The notes under the pieces were generated by a model. It was given only the letters and a program-made list of their open reading frames with translations, was not told the origin of the DNA and did not search any database. Made by a program: the position numbers and the translations under genes. From Flammulina velutipes (Eukaryota > Basidiomycota > Agaricomycetes > Agaricales > Physalacriaceae), in NCBI GenBank assembly GCA_011800155.1, contig CM022374.1:496001-560000 (forward strand): DNA of 64,000 nt. The letters are read 5' to 3'. Of this stretch, positions 10,285 through 21,920 are shown piece after piece. How positions within the stretch are numbered: the stretch's first letter is position 1; the number at the start of each line of letters is the position of its first letter.

Positions 10285-10918
10285 ATGGTCAACATCCCAA
10301 AGTGCGTCGCCTCTCTTTTTGTTCTGCGGCTGATCTGATGTACTTTGCAGAACGCGCAGGACGTGTGAGTGATCTCTGGACAGATAGACGGGATGGATAT
10401 TGACTGAAGAGAAATACAGACTGCAAGGGCAAAACGTGCCGGAAGCATACGTGCGTCGCCTTACCTTTCTTGCGATCTGGCTGATTGAATATTGTGTGCT
10501 AGGCCTCATAAGGTGACCCAGTACAAGACCGGCAAGGCGTCGCTCTTCGCACAGGGAAAGCGCAGGTACGACCGTAAGCAGAGCGGATACGGTGGACAGA
10601 CCAAGCCTGTCTTCCACAAGAAGGTGCGTTTACCTCTACGTGCGAAGTCTCCCCACTCTCAACGAATTGTGATCCAGGCGAAAACGACAAAGAAGGTTGT
10701 GCTGCGACTGGAATGCACATCGTGCAAGTACAAGATGCAGTTGACGTTGAAGCGTTGCAAGCAGTGCGTACTATTATCCTGTGTGGCTGCCATTTCTGAC
10801 GAATGTGTCCTAGCTTCGAGCTGGGTGGAGAGAAGAAGACCAAGGGAGCTGCCCTTACTTTCGTGAGTTGTCTTATTGTTCTCAACGAACTACGTTTGCT
10901 GATTAGGATGGCAAATAG
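10285..10918 (+). CDS. RPL42: 60S ribosomal protein eL42 (L36a/L44)
   Basis: Seven exons: 10285-10301, 10351-10364, 10420-10450, 10503-10623, 10678-10763, 10814-10862 and 10907-10918. The first three are only 17, 14 and 31 nt. The product (109 residues by this model) starts [20 protein letters not shown], continues with [40 protein letters not shown] and [20 protein letters not shown], and finishes [16 protein letters not shown]. The four Cys (CKGKTC and CTSCKYK/RC) form the zinc site of eL42. It binds near the E site of the large subunit. The last exon adds DGK after GAALTF; most relatives end near that Phe, so this tail is the least certain part. Confidence 0.93.
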
Positions 10919-11330
10919 TGATCGTATCGTATCGATATCATACATGCCTTTGCCACCCAATATGACTTATGAGAGCAGCCAATTTGGAAACCGTCCGGAC
11001 GAAACAGAGATCTATGGAGGCTACGCCCATATTTCTTCGCACGTAAGAATCAATGTACTGTCTCTGTTGTATGCAACTTGCCTCTTTTGAACTTCTTTAT
11101 GCTGTTCGCAATACGGAGCGGCTTAGATAGCCTACAGATTGCTGCGCCTGATTACTTTTCGATGGTTAAATCATCTATAGTTCTAGGAAACGGACTCGAC
11201 GTCCATTTCGCGTCGATGATTCTATAGCTTGTATACAAGGAGATCGCTGCCCGCGCAAGGGGAAGTCCTGGGCGCGACTGCCTTGCTGATGGTGGCTTGC
11301 GATATTAACTAGGATCATAACAGGAAGGAG
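10919..11330. other. Intergenic stretch between eL42 and F-box gene A
   Basis: This holds the 3' flanks of two convergent genes. No open frame, RNA or repeat worth reporting was seen. Confidence 0.5.
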
Positions 11331-13101
11331 CTAATGCTTGTCATACAACACTGAATAGAGTGTGTGAGCAGGAAAGTCTGACGATGCAAGAAGATGAGGA
11401 CTGACATTTGCCATTGATAATGACCTCGAGACCTTTCTCCTTGAAGGCTCGCAATGCCTTCATCATGGCCGACTCTTCGATAATCCTCCTCGCCACGCCT
11501 AGTACATCGGGGGAGTCGAGATCCAGCGTATGCATCGTTGGAAATAGAATAAGCTCCCTCCGATTGAGGCGCTTGCAGGAAATCTCGAGAACTTGCAACC
11601 TCCCATCCAACCGACGGGACGCTAGGAGAGGAACGATGTCCCACATTTGGCAAAAAAACAATAGAGAGAAATGCGGGTTCAAAGTGAGTGTTCGTAGATT
11701 CGGGAGTCGAACTGTCAGGGAATGGGAGAATTTTGTCCATACAGGGATAGGGAAAATAGGGAGATGGACGGTTAAGAGGATGATATCTGGGAGTAGAACC
11801 AGCACAGGATCCCAATTGTCTGGTATTTGCCTCGGAAGTACATCTTCCAATGGGAACTCGAAATGAGAGACGCGATGGTGGTATCGGGAGAGAAATGGGA
11901 TGAGTTTGTTTGGTGAAGTATGCGCAACGGACAGATGGGTGAGGGATGAATATGCAGTGTCTTGAAAAAGGTACAAGCGAAAGTGCTCGAGTGTAAGTGA
12001 GGTGATGTTTGGGTGTATTAGCAATGGTTTGGGAAGGATGCGATGGTTCACTTGGCCCATGCCATTCACAGTAAGTTGGCGCAAGTTGGTGCAAGCCGAT
12101 AACAAGGAACGGAAGCCGGTGCCGAAGTGGACTCCAAATGATACTGTGAGTTTGGATAGGTTCGTCCAGGGAATTGAAAGAGACGCGGTGTCCAAATCAT
12201 TTTGATCACAGAGCAAGTCCTCATTCATAAGAATAGACAGTTCGTCAAGCTGCGGGCAGTCACTAAAGAGCGAAAGTGCAGATGCAATGTCAATGCTTCT
12301 ATCGACAACGATGTATTGATCCCTGTCGAAATCCCGATCTGCCCTTAGAGACAAGGCCAAATTTTTGAGAGTGGGTAGATGGCCAAGGTGGTCCAGAATG
12401 GCGAAAGTCTTTTTGGTGCCAGAGAAATGAACGCTTTGCCAGCGTGACCCATGCTCCACGAGAGGTGGGATACAGATACTGGAGTGCAAGGTGTCAATGC
12501 TGAACTGTAGGGGAGCATGTTGAGACAATTGCAGGGCAGCCTCGAGAAACGGTCGCCTGTGGCACCCGACATGGAAAGACGCCCAGTACGAAGGCGATTC
12601 CCTGAGGATGCCCCTCCATTGACGACACACGCTAGACAGGATCCATGGGATAGGGGCAGTACTTGGATCCAACATATGGTAGTAGGGACGAGTGAATGGG
12701 GGCCAACTTTCCCCGAGACTGAGGCAGAAAATCTCGAGCAGGATATCGGGGGGACATGTGAGAATGGGACTAAGAAGGCTCTTATGCTGGGCTAAGAATG
12801 TCTCTCCGGCCTGGCGCTCTTGTTTGAGTGTGAGTAGCAGACGCTCGATGCGCGCAATATCCGCGTCGCAATCCAGGAGCTCGTCCTCGATAGTGTGAAT
12901 GAAGGATTTGATTTCAGGCATCGTAGGGTTGGTCGAAGGATGCTCTAACGAATCGTCATTGAAGTACGCCGCGTAGGGGGATGGGTGGTCTATGCGACGA
13001 ATGGTCTTTGGACACATGCCACAGCGAGAACAAGCCGTATCTGTCTGAGCTTAGGCTTATACTTGGTAAACTCGGAGTCCTTTATGAAACGTACCAATCA
13101 T
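11331..13101 (-). CDS. F-box protein, family member A
   Basis: Exons 13101-13095 (ATGATTG), 13040-11406 and 11350-11331, 553 residues by this model. After M-I-D comes a TxCSRCG zinc-half-like start, then HPSPYAAYF, a coiled segment ELLDCDADIARIERLLLTLK ending in AGETFLAQHKSLLSPI, and the F-box core (CPPDILLEIF, IPWILSSVCRQWRGIL, SPSYWASF). The rest is a divergent leucine-rich region with family landmarks such as ALSLFSDCPQLDELSI and IPWTNLSKLTVSF. F-box proteins are substrate receptors of SCF ubiquitin ligases and bind Skp1 through the F-box; targets are unknown for this family. The last exon encodes a short tail (LLYDKH) that departs from the conserved C-terminus of the other members, so the C-terminal splice is less certain. 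Divergent from the first small secreted protein gene. Confidence 0.85.
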
Positions 13102-13249
13102 ATCAAGGAAATGTGAAGGACAAAGATAGGAGAGTTCGCACCAAATGATGGCAGGAGGCAAACCTGAGATTGCATGCTCACGCTAACTTGTCGTCCTACT
13201 ACCACCACAATCACTCCCATTTGAGAAATCTGTCCTACCAAGAGAAGCG

Positions 13250-14500
13250 TAAGCCTCACTACCTTTGTTACTCAAGCACTCAAAAATAGCTTTCATGGCC
13301 ATTTCTACAGCTGAACACCGGGATACGGTATCGATATGCAATCAAATTTGATAAACATGAATGCGATAGCACTGCCGGTCGATATACCCTCTCCCTCAGG
13401 CTGTGACTAGGCTACAAGATGTGATCGTCCGTAGCACCTTGGAAGATCATTTATCTCCCTGACAAAGTTATGACGAGACAAGCTCGAGGTTTATCTCCTG
13501 GCGGAGAATGGAAGACGACATTTCTGATACTCAGCATAATACCTGAGCGACAAAAATATCAACGAAAGAGCCTTGAAGCCGCTAAGCAGTTCATGATTGA
13601 TCGTGCGCCACACCTTGCACGACCGTTGTCATGAAAGAACCAATCTACCTTATCTGTATCCATTCGTGACTTTCAAATGACGATCATCGTCAACCCGTCT
13701 ACCAATCAGGAACGTTGAATCGTCCTAAATTTACACTGCAATAGCGCCACCACGCCGAGGCCGTACCGTAGGTATAGTGATTTACCTTCGTTGTGAAGCC
13801 TGGATACCTTGCATAGCGATAATTTTCCTATAAAATGAACGAAATGTGGACAATATCGATCCTCAACACATACGCTGGTATGTGGGCTCCTGGATTGCGC
13901 ACCGGATCGTGGACTAATGATTTACTAGGTCGTATAATCCACCGCTACGAACTACTACTACACCTCCTATATCAAGATGCGTTTCCAGTCATCCTTCAAG
14001 CTTATCGGTGCCTTGGTGCTCCCCGCCTTGCTCGCCAACTGCATGTATGTGTTTGATAGTACTTGAAACTGGAATGTACTAACTCCAGATTCCCGCTGCA
14101 GGCCACACATCGATAATCGCCAGACATCTATGCCCTCGGAAATGGAGCTTACGCTGCATTCCGATGCGGTTCAGGGAACGGTCAACCTTGTCAACGGAGA
14201 AGAATATAATGGATACATGTTCTACAAAGTGGAAAACGGATGGAAGAGATATTCCCGCGCGTACGCCCAGACGAAGCTAAATAAGAAGCAGATGCCAGAA
14301 ATTGAGGAGGCATTAGAGAAGGCTGGAGTGAGTTTTCTTCCTTGTATAGTTGTAGTAGAACACGCTAATCATGCCTCACAGACTCTGATTGAATCTGGGG
14401 ATGACAACGGGAGACCTGTTAGACAATACTGGATTATTGCGCAGGGAACTATCGAACAAGGTCAAGCTATCCTGGACTAAGTTGGCCGCAGGCAGGCGTA
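13250..14500 (+). repeat. Segmental duplication, copy 1 (small secreted protein gene plus upstream flank)
   Basis: The interval starting TAAGCCTCACTACCTT at 13250 is repeated from 15110 (offset 1860 bp) and continues through the promoter, 5' UTR intron and coding exons of the small secreted protein genes. Copies are diverged by substitutions and short indels, so the duplication is not recent. A third copy of the gene and its upstream flank lies inverted at 38.86-39.75 kb. Confidence 0.7.
13977..14480 (+). CDS. Small secreted protein, unrecognised family, copy 1
   Basis: Exons 13977-14044, 14102-14327 and 14382-14480 give 130 residues. The first exon encodes a signal peptide (MRFQSSFKLIGALVLPALLA then N-C). 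The mature part is one compact domain starting MPSEMELTL, with GTVNLVNGEEYNGYMFYKVE, GWKR, YAQTKLNKKQMPEIEEAL and a C-terminal GRPVRQYWIIAQGTIEQGQA. I do not recognise the family; no catalytic motif or Cys pattern is visible. A 5' UTR intron (about 13878-13928, GTATGT to TTACTAG) precedes the ATG and is conserved in the copies. It sits head to head with F-box gene A. A TATA-like CTATAAAAT is near 13829. The role is unknown; secretion is inferred from the signal peptide. Confidence 0.8.
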
Positions 14501-15105
14501 AGTAGTTGATCACATACTAGTGCTAGCCTGTAATCGAGTCGATTATAAAATCATTGCCGAGTCGAACAGTCCTGGTTAACGAATAGCATGCAGCAATCCG
14601 TGTCAGCGTCATTGCCATGATTGCCAGATTGCTATGACATTCAAGTTTGCGGGTGTCCCATCGACTCACTTTTAGCCCAGGCCCAGACACTGGTTTAGAG
14701 AGACTAGCGATTCGTGACTCAGCGGCGAGACAAGTTGGAAGTGTTCTCGCAGAATGAAATGCCGGAGGAAGACAACCGATTGAACAAAACACTTTTAGCA
14801 ATGGGAGAGTGAGCACATAACGGAGAAAGCGACTCCGACAGAGTGTGACGGGAGGACGGCGGGAGAAGTCAGTGGAAGACGGGCGGTTCAAAGAGAGACT
14901 AGGGCGCCTGTAGCTGACTAGAATCCTGGCCAAACGATGTCGAGTCAGAGGTGAGGAATGAAGTGAGGAGTCCTGTATTAATCTGTATCACAATCAGTCG
15001 ACTTCCTGGTGGATTGGTAGTAGTCATACCCCAACTTGATAAGTAATAGGTTTTGTCAAATGCTCGGACGTCCGCGCATACAGATACCGGTTGTGGCTGA
15101 AGAGG
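14490..15105. repeat. 3' flank shared with the 38.3-38.86 kb region (inverted)
   Basis: About 450 bp downstream of copy 1 of the small secreted protein (to about 14940) is homologous, in inverted orientation, to the flank downstream of copy 3. Shared landmarks include AACACTTTTAGCAA, GGGAGGACGG and GACTAGGGCGCCTGTAG. It contains an open frame on the minus strand, but that frame is not preserved in the other copy, so I treat it as noncoding. Confidence 0.6.
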
Positions 15106-15109
15106 ATTG

Positions 15110-16375
15110 TAAGCCTCACTACCTTAGGCCCTTTCAAATAGCTTACCTGCTATTTCTACAGCTGAACACCGGGATAGATGCAATCAAATTCCATAGACAT
15201 GAATGTGATACTGTTGTTAGTTAATATGCTCTAACCTTTATACTAGGTTACCAGATGTAATCATCCATAGGGCTGTGGAAGATTGATGTCCCTCAGATAA
15301 AGTTATAGCGAGACGAGCTCGAGGTTTATCTCCTGGCGGAGAATGCTCCAGGAAGACGAGATTACTGATACTGAACTTTGAAGCAGCTTGTCTGAATAAG
15401 GCAATATATGATTGATCGTGCCACCTTCAAGATCGTTGTCATGAGAGAACTAATTTAACTTTAACCTTAGATGTATCCATTCGTAACTTCAAACCTACTA
15501 TCATCATCGTCAACGCGTCTACCAATCAGGAACGACAAATGGTACTCGGTTTTAGTAAGTCAGCACTGCCCCAACGCCACATGCCGATGCCGCGCCGTAG
15601 GTATAGCGATGTGTTTTCTTTGTGGAGTCCTGATAAGGACCTTGCATCGCAATGAGCTTCATACAAAAAAAGCGAAACGTGGACGAACCTCAAGACTTGC
15701 GCTGGTATGTGGACTCTTGGATTGCACGCCGGCGGACCATGTACTGATTATCTTACTAGGTCGTATAGTCCACTACAACTACCACTACTAAATCATATAG
15801 AGATGCGTTTCCAATCATCCTTCAAGCTTGTCGGTGGCTTGATGCTCCCGGCATTACTCGCCAACTGCATGTATGTGTTCGATACTTCGATTGGAGTCTA
15901 CTAACTCCAGATCCCTGCTGCAGGCCACACATCAATGATCGCACGATACTCACAGAGACATCATCATCTATGCCCTCGGAAATGGAGCTCACACTGTTTG
16001 ATGACGACGCAGTCTATGGAACCGTCAATCTTGTGGACGGACAAATAAATAATGATATATATATGTTCTACAGGGTAGAGAACGGGTGGAAAAGTGAAGG
16101 ATATCGCAGGCCGGTCGCATATGCACAGACAAGGCTAGATAAGGGGAAGATGCCCGAAGTTGTGGAGGCATTGGCCAAGGAAAAGACGCCGGTGAGTATC
16201 CTTCCTTATAGTCGCCAGGGAACACACTGATCATGCCTCACAGAAACTGATTAAGTATGGGGATGACGACGGGAGACCTGTGAGACAATACTGGATTATT
16301 GCGGAAGGAACTGTCGAAGATGGTCAAGCTGTCATGGATAAGCTGATGGTCTAAGGCAGGCGAGTTCACGTACTT
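15110..16375 (+). repeat. Segmental duplication, copy 2
   Basis: This is the partner of 13250-14500. It carries the second small secreted protein gene and the same ordered upstream landmarks, including CTGAACACCGGGATA and TCTACCAATCAGGAACG. Confidence 0.7.
15803..16354 (+). CDS. Small secreted protein, unrecognised family, copy 2
   Basis: Exons 15803-15870, 15924-16191 and 16244-16354 give 148 residues. Intron positions and phases match copies 1 and 3. The signal peptide is MRFQSSFKLVGGLMLPALLA. The mature domain shows MPSEMELTLFDDDAVYGTVN, DIYMFYRVENGWKSEGYRRP, VAYAQTRLDKGKMPEVVEAL and DDDGRPVRQYWIIAEGTVED, with a short extra C-terminus. Compared with copy 1 it has an insertion of several residues before MPSEM and in the middle of the domain. 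All three coding regions are intact, which suggests they are under selection. Confidence 0.8.
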
Positions 16376-17015
16376 GACCATTAAACATCATATATAGACT
16401 CCCACTTGTAATTATGTTGATATATGAAATTTAGGAACTCGGGAGACACACTTCATATAGGGATAGTTGGTCAATGAGTAGCCCATAGCAGTTCCAAGGT
16501 AACAACCATGGTCATTTGGATGTAAGTAGGCTCATATACATACGTAAACTCTTCGAACGCCACGCAATCGTGTCTACTATCATACTCCATCGCGCTGTTA
16601 AGCTTAGATCCTGTCAATGTACTTTTGTCAATTCCACTTGTCTGAACAAGACCGATGATTTCCCAAGAACGGAGATGACTAGTGTATTGGTAACTGTCAA
16701 GCGATCACATTGAGGGATTTAACTAATACATCCTCGAAAATCTATTAGGTGTAGGCTAAGGTAAGAAAGAGAGTTCCGAAGTTGAGGAGGAAGAGGGAAT
16801 CCAGTGATCATGAGTACTTCGCTTTGGCGACGGCAAACCAGACGATACTAGGACATTACAAAAGCAGTCATCGAACACAAGCGAGTACAGTATCAAGAGT
16901 TCCTCTCGGGTCACAGCCAGCCGTAGAAGAAGTTCGTATCACAGATCGTACAAAGGTTGACCTGCCAGAATCAGACTGAGAAGCCAGAAAAATACACGCT
17001 AGAAGGCCACGCAGT
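16376..17015. other. Gap between the small secreted protein copy 2 and F-box gene B
   Basis: No supported gene. The right edge is the 3' flank of F-box gene B and shares AATACACGCTAGAAG-like sequence with the 3' flank of the broken copy at 36.1 kb. Confidence 0.5.
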
Positions 17016-18747
17016 TCACATATACAACGTCGCCGACCGGTCCGTCAACGCTAGAGAAAATTAGACCAAATAATCGGAAAGGAAAAGCGACTCACGGATC
17101 TCATTGATACAAACATCAAGCCCTCCCTCCTGGAAACCCTTCAACGCATTGACCATCGTCGACTCTTCGATCATCCGGCTCACCACACGCGGCAGGTCGG
17201 ATGTCGTGACTCTATGTAGCGCAGGAACACCATAGACAGAGTCCCGCCAGTCCTTCGCGCTAGCCCGCACCGTGTAAATCTCCAGCCTCCGCAACCCTCT
17301 TAACTCCCCGATGAGGGGAACGATATCCGGGTTATCACATAATTTCAAGAGATGGCACTCGGCTCCGATCGTTAGAGAGTGGAGATTGAGTAGTCGGGCG
17401 CTGATGGACTGGGAGAGGCTCGTCCATAGAGGAAGGGGCCGTAGCAATGAGGGCGAGACACGAAGTGTGAAGTGTACAATGTCTGGAAGAAGCTGTAGCG
17501 CGGGATCCCAGCCCTCTGGCGGGGCGTCACACCTCAAGACGAGCTCAAAGTGGGTGATGTGAGGATGTCGGGAGAAGAAGGGAAGGAGTGCTTGAGGGTC
17601 GGCGTCTCGGATGCAAATGTGCGTGAGGGCTGGGTAGGTGGTGTGGTTAATGAGAGCGGGAGGCTTGTCGAGTGTGAGTGAAGTGATGCGTAGGTGACAA
17701 AACGGTGGCGGTGGCGGCAGCAGCAGCGACTCGGTTTCGCCGAACTGTAGCGCGAAGCCGCACATGTCGAGTTGGTCCAAGTTGGTGCAAACAACGAGGA
17801 TCGAGCGTATAGCGTCGGTCGAGCGAGGTCCAAACGAGACGAAAAGCTTCGACAGATTTGCCCAAGGAATCGACACCGCGAGCGTCTGCAAGTCGACCCG
17901 GACATCTTTGGTTATGGCGATAGATAGATCGTTAAGCTGTGGGCAGGTCCCGAATCGCGCAAGGACGCTAGTCAGATCGAAGCCTCCCGAATCCTTCGAG
18001 TCCAGCAGGATCCACAACTTCTTCAACATGGGTGTATGGTCCAGGTTGCCGAGACTAGTAAAAGCCTCTTGCGATCCAAAGACATGTACACTCTCCCAGC
18101 GGTCGGCGTGCTCTACAAGGGCTCGCATGCGTGCATCGGACGGGGCTTGGAGAGAAAGTGTGAAATGCAGCGGGGCGCGTTGCGATAACCGCAAGGCGTC
18201 CTGGAGGATCAGTGTTTGAGTCTGTGACACCCTGTCCACATCGAAGGACGCCCACTCTTGGGGCGAGTCCCGAAGGATACTTTTCCAGCGTCGACATACC
18301 GCGGACAGGACCCACGGCATGGGTATTTCACTACCAACAGTGAATATGGACGGACGAGTGAGGATTGAGAACCTTCGCTCGCTGCAAAAGCGGAATATGA
18401 CAAGTAGGATTTCAGGCGGTAAAGCATGCACGCGACTGAGCAGGCGTTTGTGCTGGGCTATGAAAGATTGTCCCGCCTCGCGTTCGTTCTTGAGAAGGTG
18501 CAACAACTCTTCAAGGCGCGTAATGTCTGCATCGCAGACGAGCAGTTCTGCCTCCAGCGCAAGCGTGAAGGATCTGATTTTCGCTCGGATGGCGGGGCTT
18601 TGTTCCGTTGGCGCGTCGAAATAGGCGGTGTACGGGGATGGTCGGTTTATGCTCTTGGACTTTGGTGGTAGGCCACAGCGAGGGCAAGTTGGATCTGTAG
18701 GGCGTTTAGTATCTAGCAATGAGTAGGAAATGTGACGGACCGTCCAT
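17016..18747 (-). CDS. F-box protein, family member B
   Basis: Exons 18747-18741 (ATGGACG), 18694-17096 and 17050-17016 give 546 residues. It starts MDDPTCPRCGLPPKSKS, then PSPYTAYFD, a predicted coiled coil (ELLVCDADITRLEELLHLLK), SFIAQHKRLLSRVHALPPEI leading into the F-box (LLVIF, IPMPWVLSAVCRRWKSIL, SPQEWASFDV), and a long leucine-rich-like half with WANLSKLFVSF and ITSLTLDKPPALI. The 35-nt last exon encodes PLTDRSATLYM and stop, which is conserved in most of the family. Reading through the last intron would give a different tail (SLFLSDYLV). The likely role is an SCF substrate receptor, target unknown. Confidence 0.88.
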
Positions 18748-18749
18748 GT

Positions 18750-19129
18750 TGGCAAGAAAGTAAGAGGATGATGATGGCAGGAAGCAAGAGTGATTCTTTG
18801 TCTTTAAACTACCAACGTCAACGCGTCAACTTGCTCCTAACGCAGATTTTTGTATGGCGACCACCACCGAAACCTTTATATGTTAAGTAGGTACTTACCC
18901 ATGCCCCCAGCGCGAGCTCAACTGACCGTCCTATATAGATATTAAACTTGTCAAAAATCAATAGCATTTCCCGCTAGATTGCTCCGTCGTCCAGTCGCGC
19001 ATCTATCAGCTACGTCTAGCCAGTCCAGCCTCCACCTTCAAGTCGTTCCTCTGTCGTTCTGCTAATCCCACCTAGCCGTCACTGAAGTGATGCGGACCTT
19101 GCTTCTTGCCGTCCTCACCACTTTCCGAG
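18750..19129. other. Divergent promoter gap between F-box gene B and the broken F-box copy 1
   Basis: No gene seen. It separates the intact minus-strand gene from a plus-strand pseudogene of the same family. Confidence 0.5.
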
Positions 19130-20100
19130 ATGAACAGTCCGTTACATCTCCTCCTCATTGAAAGCTACTAAACGCCTTCCAGATCCTATCATTGTGGCCT
19201 ACTCCCACAGCTTAAGAGCCTACTGAGACGTATAAACCAACCACCACCCTACGCTGCCTACTTGGACGTTCCAGCAAAACAGACTCCTATTCTTTGAGCC
19301 AAAATCAAAGCTGACTCTAGAGACTGAACTGCTGGGCTCCGATATGGACATTGCGCGCGTCGAGGATTTATTGGACACGCTCAAGGAGGAACGGAACGAC
19401 GAAGATTTCTTCGTAGCCCAACATAAACGCCTCATCGGTCGTGTGCATACTTTACCCCCCGAGATCATGCTTGTAATATTCCGCTACTGCCTCAATCCGA
19501 ATCTACCTCCAGACATTCCGGGTCACCCGAGCTATACTTTGTACGGTCGAGGAAAGCCCATCCCGTGGGTTCTGTCAGCGGTGTGTTCTCGATGGAGGTG
19601 CATCCTCCGGGGATGTGGGCTTCCTTCAATGTCAAAGCTGACACCGCATTGCCTTTCCTCAAGGACGCGTTACGGCTATCAGGGCATGGCCCCCTGCATT
19701 TCAACCTTTACCTCAGTTACACTGATACGGGCACCTATATCCAAACCCTCGTGGAGCATGTGGCGCGCTGGGAGAGTGTTCACATCGATGTGCTACTAGA
19801 TGCCTTCGGCCGCCTGGACCATCTGCCCATGCTGAAGAAGCTGTCAATTTCGCTGGAACAATTGGGACATAGAGGGGTCGTGGACTCTTTAACCAGTGTG
19901 CTGTCGCGATTCACGAACTGCCCACACCTCAACGAGTTATGCACCATTATACCAGAAGAAAAAGGCATACTTGGTGATTTTCAGACCTCGGCGCTATTCC
20001 TTGGGCGAGCTTGTCAAAACTCTCGGTGTGTCTTGGGTATTCCTCAAGCGACGTTTTGCGCAAGATGTTGTATATGTGAAGTACTTGGGCTTCTAGCGTG
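19130..20100 (+). pseudogene. Broken F-box family member, copy 1
   Basis: Homologous to the other F-box genes and closest to the broken copy at 36.1-38.2 kb. A start ATG (19130) with the usual first intron is recognisable, then INQPPPYAAYLDVP (near 19230). An in-frame stop appears at about 19296. The F-box region is clear (ALPPEI-like LPPEIMLVIFRYC and IPWVLSAVCSRWRCILRG, 19455-19610). A deletion of about 10 bases near 19610, relative to the related copy, shifts the frame just before MWASFNV. Further indels near 20000 break the IPWANLSKL block, and the C-terminal third is missing. The pieces are readable but not joinable without frameshifts. Confidence 0.85.
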
Positions 20101-21224
20101 GTTGATACTCTAGTCTACTGGGCTCTTCTTCTAAACCTGATTCTGAGCGAAACAAACTGTAACAGCTTGCCTTCTATGACTCCTGCTTTCAGCTCGTTGG
20201 ATTACTTTTGGCAGAGCTTTGCGTGACGAGTTTGTGTGTTATATTACCTTTGTTCGGGGACATTGCTCTGTACCTAGAGAGCTCCTTCTCGTGTAGAGGA
20301 AAGGATTCGACTTTGGCTCTTGGGTTTGGAATCCGGTCTTGGTCTCTGGGATCCCGCGCTACACTCCCCTCTAGCCTCTCTCCACACGATGACCCCGGAT
20401 ATCGATTTATACGGTACTGTTGTGGAGCCTGTCTGATACGCGAGTCTCTGCGACCTTTCCGGTTATTGCGTCTCGTATGTGAACTGCTTGTGTATATGTA
20501 TCTCTGAGTCCTACTCTAGTTGCGAACGGCTTGCCCCGATGGACTTCATTCTGTGTTCGACGGATGACTCCTTGTTGGCGTTCGTCGTTTGCTCTCAGGC
20601 TGAACCTGGCAAACTCCTTTCCAGCATTCATGTGGTGGTAAGGATGGAGTCCTGGCCTCTGTCGTCGTTGATTTCTTATTCTATGTACTTTTTGTATCCT
20701 TATCCTCTGGCTTGTCTCTTTGGCAGGTGAGAAATCAATCACAAGCTGGGTGTGGCATCCTATCTTGTTCCCACCACTCACCCTTCTTCCCTCCCGGATT
20801 GGACAAATACTTGACGGGTACGAGACTCCGCGTTGAGTTTCTCGTTGATGTGGCGTACTCAAGAATACGTCCCCGGGCCATTGTATCTCGAAAGCATGAT
20901 CGACAAAGAATGGAGGGAGGAAGACGGCTCGAAGGTGGCAGAGAGAACGTCAGTGACGATCATGAGAGTGGCGTCGGTGTCTTGATTTGGCGCGCGAAGG
21001 TATCTAGTTGATGGAGAGAAGATGGAGGACGTGTGATGAGTGGATGGAAGCATCGTGACAGGTTCAAGGGATAGGTTGGATGCGGTAGAAATGGAGTGGA
21101 CGAGTGGACGCTGGGAAGGTGAAAGGATTATATTGTACGGGGGGAGTATAGGGAAATGGGTAGACTGTGTTTTTGGGCTAAATGCCGGATCGGAAGGAAC
21201 ACTAGTGAGTGAGTTAGATCGCGG

Positions 21225-21272
21225 GTGATTATAGAGAGGAAGAAACGTGGAAGGAAGACGGAGGAGAGGGGA
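21225..21272 (-). repeat. CT-rich/TCTATAATCAC block, copy a
   Basis: On the minus strand this reads CTCCGTCTTCCTTCCACG, then TTTCTTCCTCTCTATAATCA. Related blocks lie at 21674-21718 (minus) and 35501-35548 (plus). A CT tract followed by a TATA-like CTATAATC looks like a core promoter, but no conserved downstream gene is evident. Confidence 0.5.
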
Positions 21273-21673
21273 ATGGAGGTGGGGAGGATTAGCATCTACT
21301 TCGAGTACCGGGTGTTTGGAGGAGGGTGTGCGCAGAGTCAGTATTATGTATAAGTACTACTTGTATAGGATTGGTGTGAGTATACGTCTCAGCGGGGACG
21401 ATGAAAGAGCAGTGATATTGAATTGAGGATCCCGAGAAGGTTGATTTCCGCGGGGGAGATATCGGAGTGGACAAGTAGTGAAGCAGGGCGTTGTTGTCCG
21501 TGAGTGTGGGGAAGGGGAGGAGGGTCGAAAAAGATACAGTGGCGAAGGGATGTGGAGGAATGAACGTCGAATGCATTAGCGAGTCAAGTTGAGATCGGAT
21601 GGACTGTGGGACTAGGGTAAGTGCAGGACGAGGAATGTGGCGGAGGTTAGATCGATTTACGTGCAAAGTATAT

Positions 21674-21718
21674 GTGATTATAGAGAGGAAGGAACGAGGA
21701 AGACGGAGGAGGGGAATG
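21674..21718 (-). repeat. CT-rich/TCTATAATCAC block, copy b
   Basis: Second copy of the block, about 450 bp from copy a and in the same orientation. It keeps CTCCGTCTTCCTCG and TTCCTCTCTATAATCAC. Confidence 0.5.
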
Positions 21719-21920
21719 GACGTACAACGGGGATGGGGAACGTTGACGAGATACTCTTCTTAGAAGGTACTTAGGTGGCGTTGTTGAGTGCAACGGCGCC
21801 GCGGCCGTTCTGGGTGATGCGGTTGCCCAATGGGGACAGAACCAGATCAAATGACGCCCAGCCCCTGAGCAGTGTCTGGGTCAGTTGGGCGATCCAGTGA
21901 CTACTCTTCTTACTACCACC

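Larger units (their letters stand above)
20110..21900. other. 1.8-kb stretch without a supported gene
   Basis: Only short open frames in low-complexity sequence are present. Two copies of a purine-rich block that reads as CT-rich on the minus strand (21225-21272 and 21674-21718) are described separately. The right end is the promoter of the 21.9-kb gene. Confidence 0.5.

Noticed and set aside
11315..12094. Long minus-strand open frame overlapping F-box gene A in another frame
   Set aside because: It is a shadow of the F-box coding exon, with no domain of its own.
14523..14933. 136-codon minus-strand open frame downstream of secreted protein copy 1
   Set aside because: The homologous flank at 38.3-38.86 kb does not preserve the frame, so it is better explained as duplicated noncoding sequence.
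17014..17055. Conserved GTTCACATATACAACG-type block read first as a 3' UTR motif of F-box genes
   Set aside because: With the upstream GT/AG intron removed it reads in phase as the terminal coding exon in five copies, so it was reassigned as coding.
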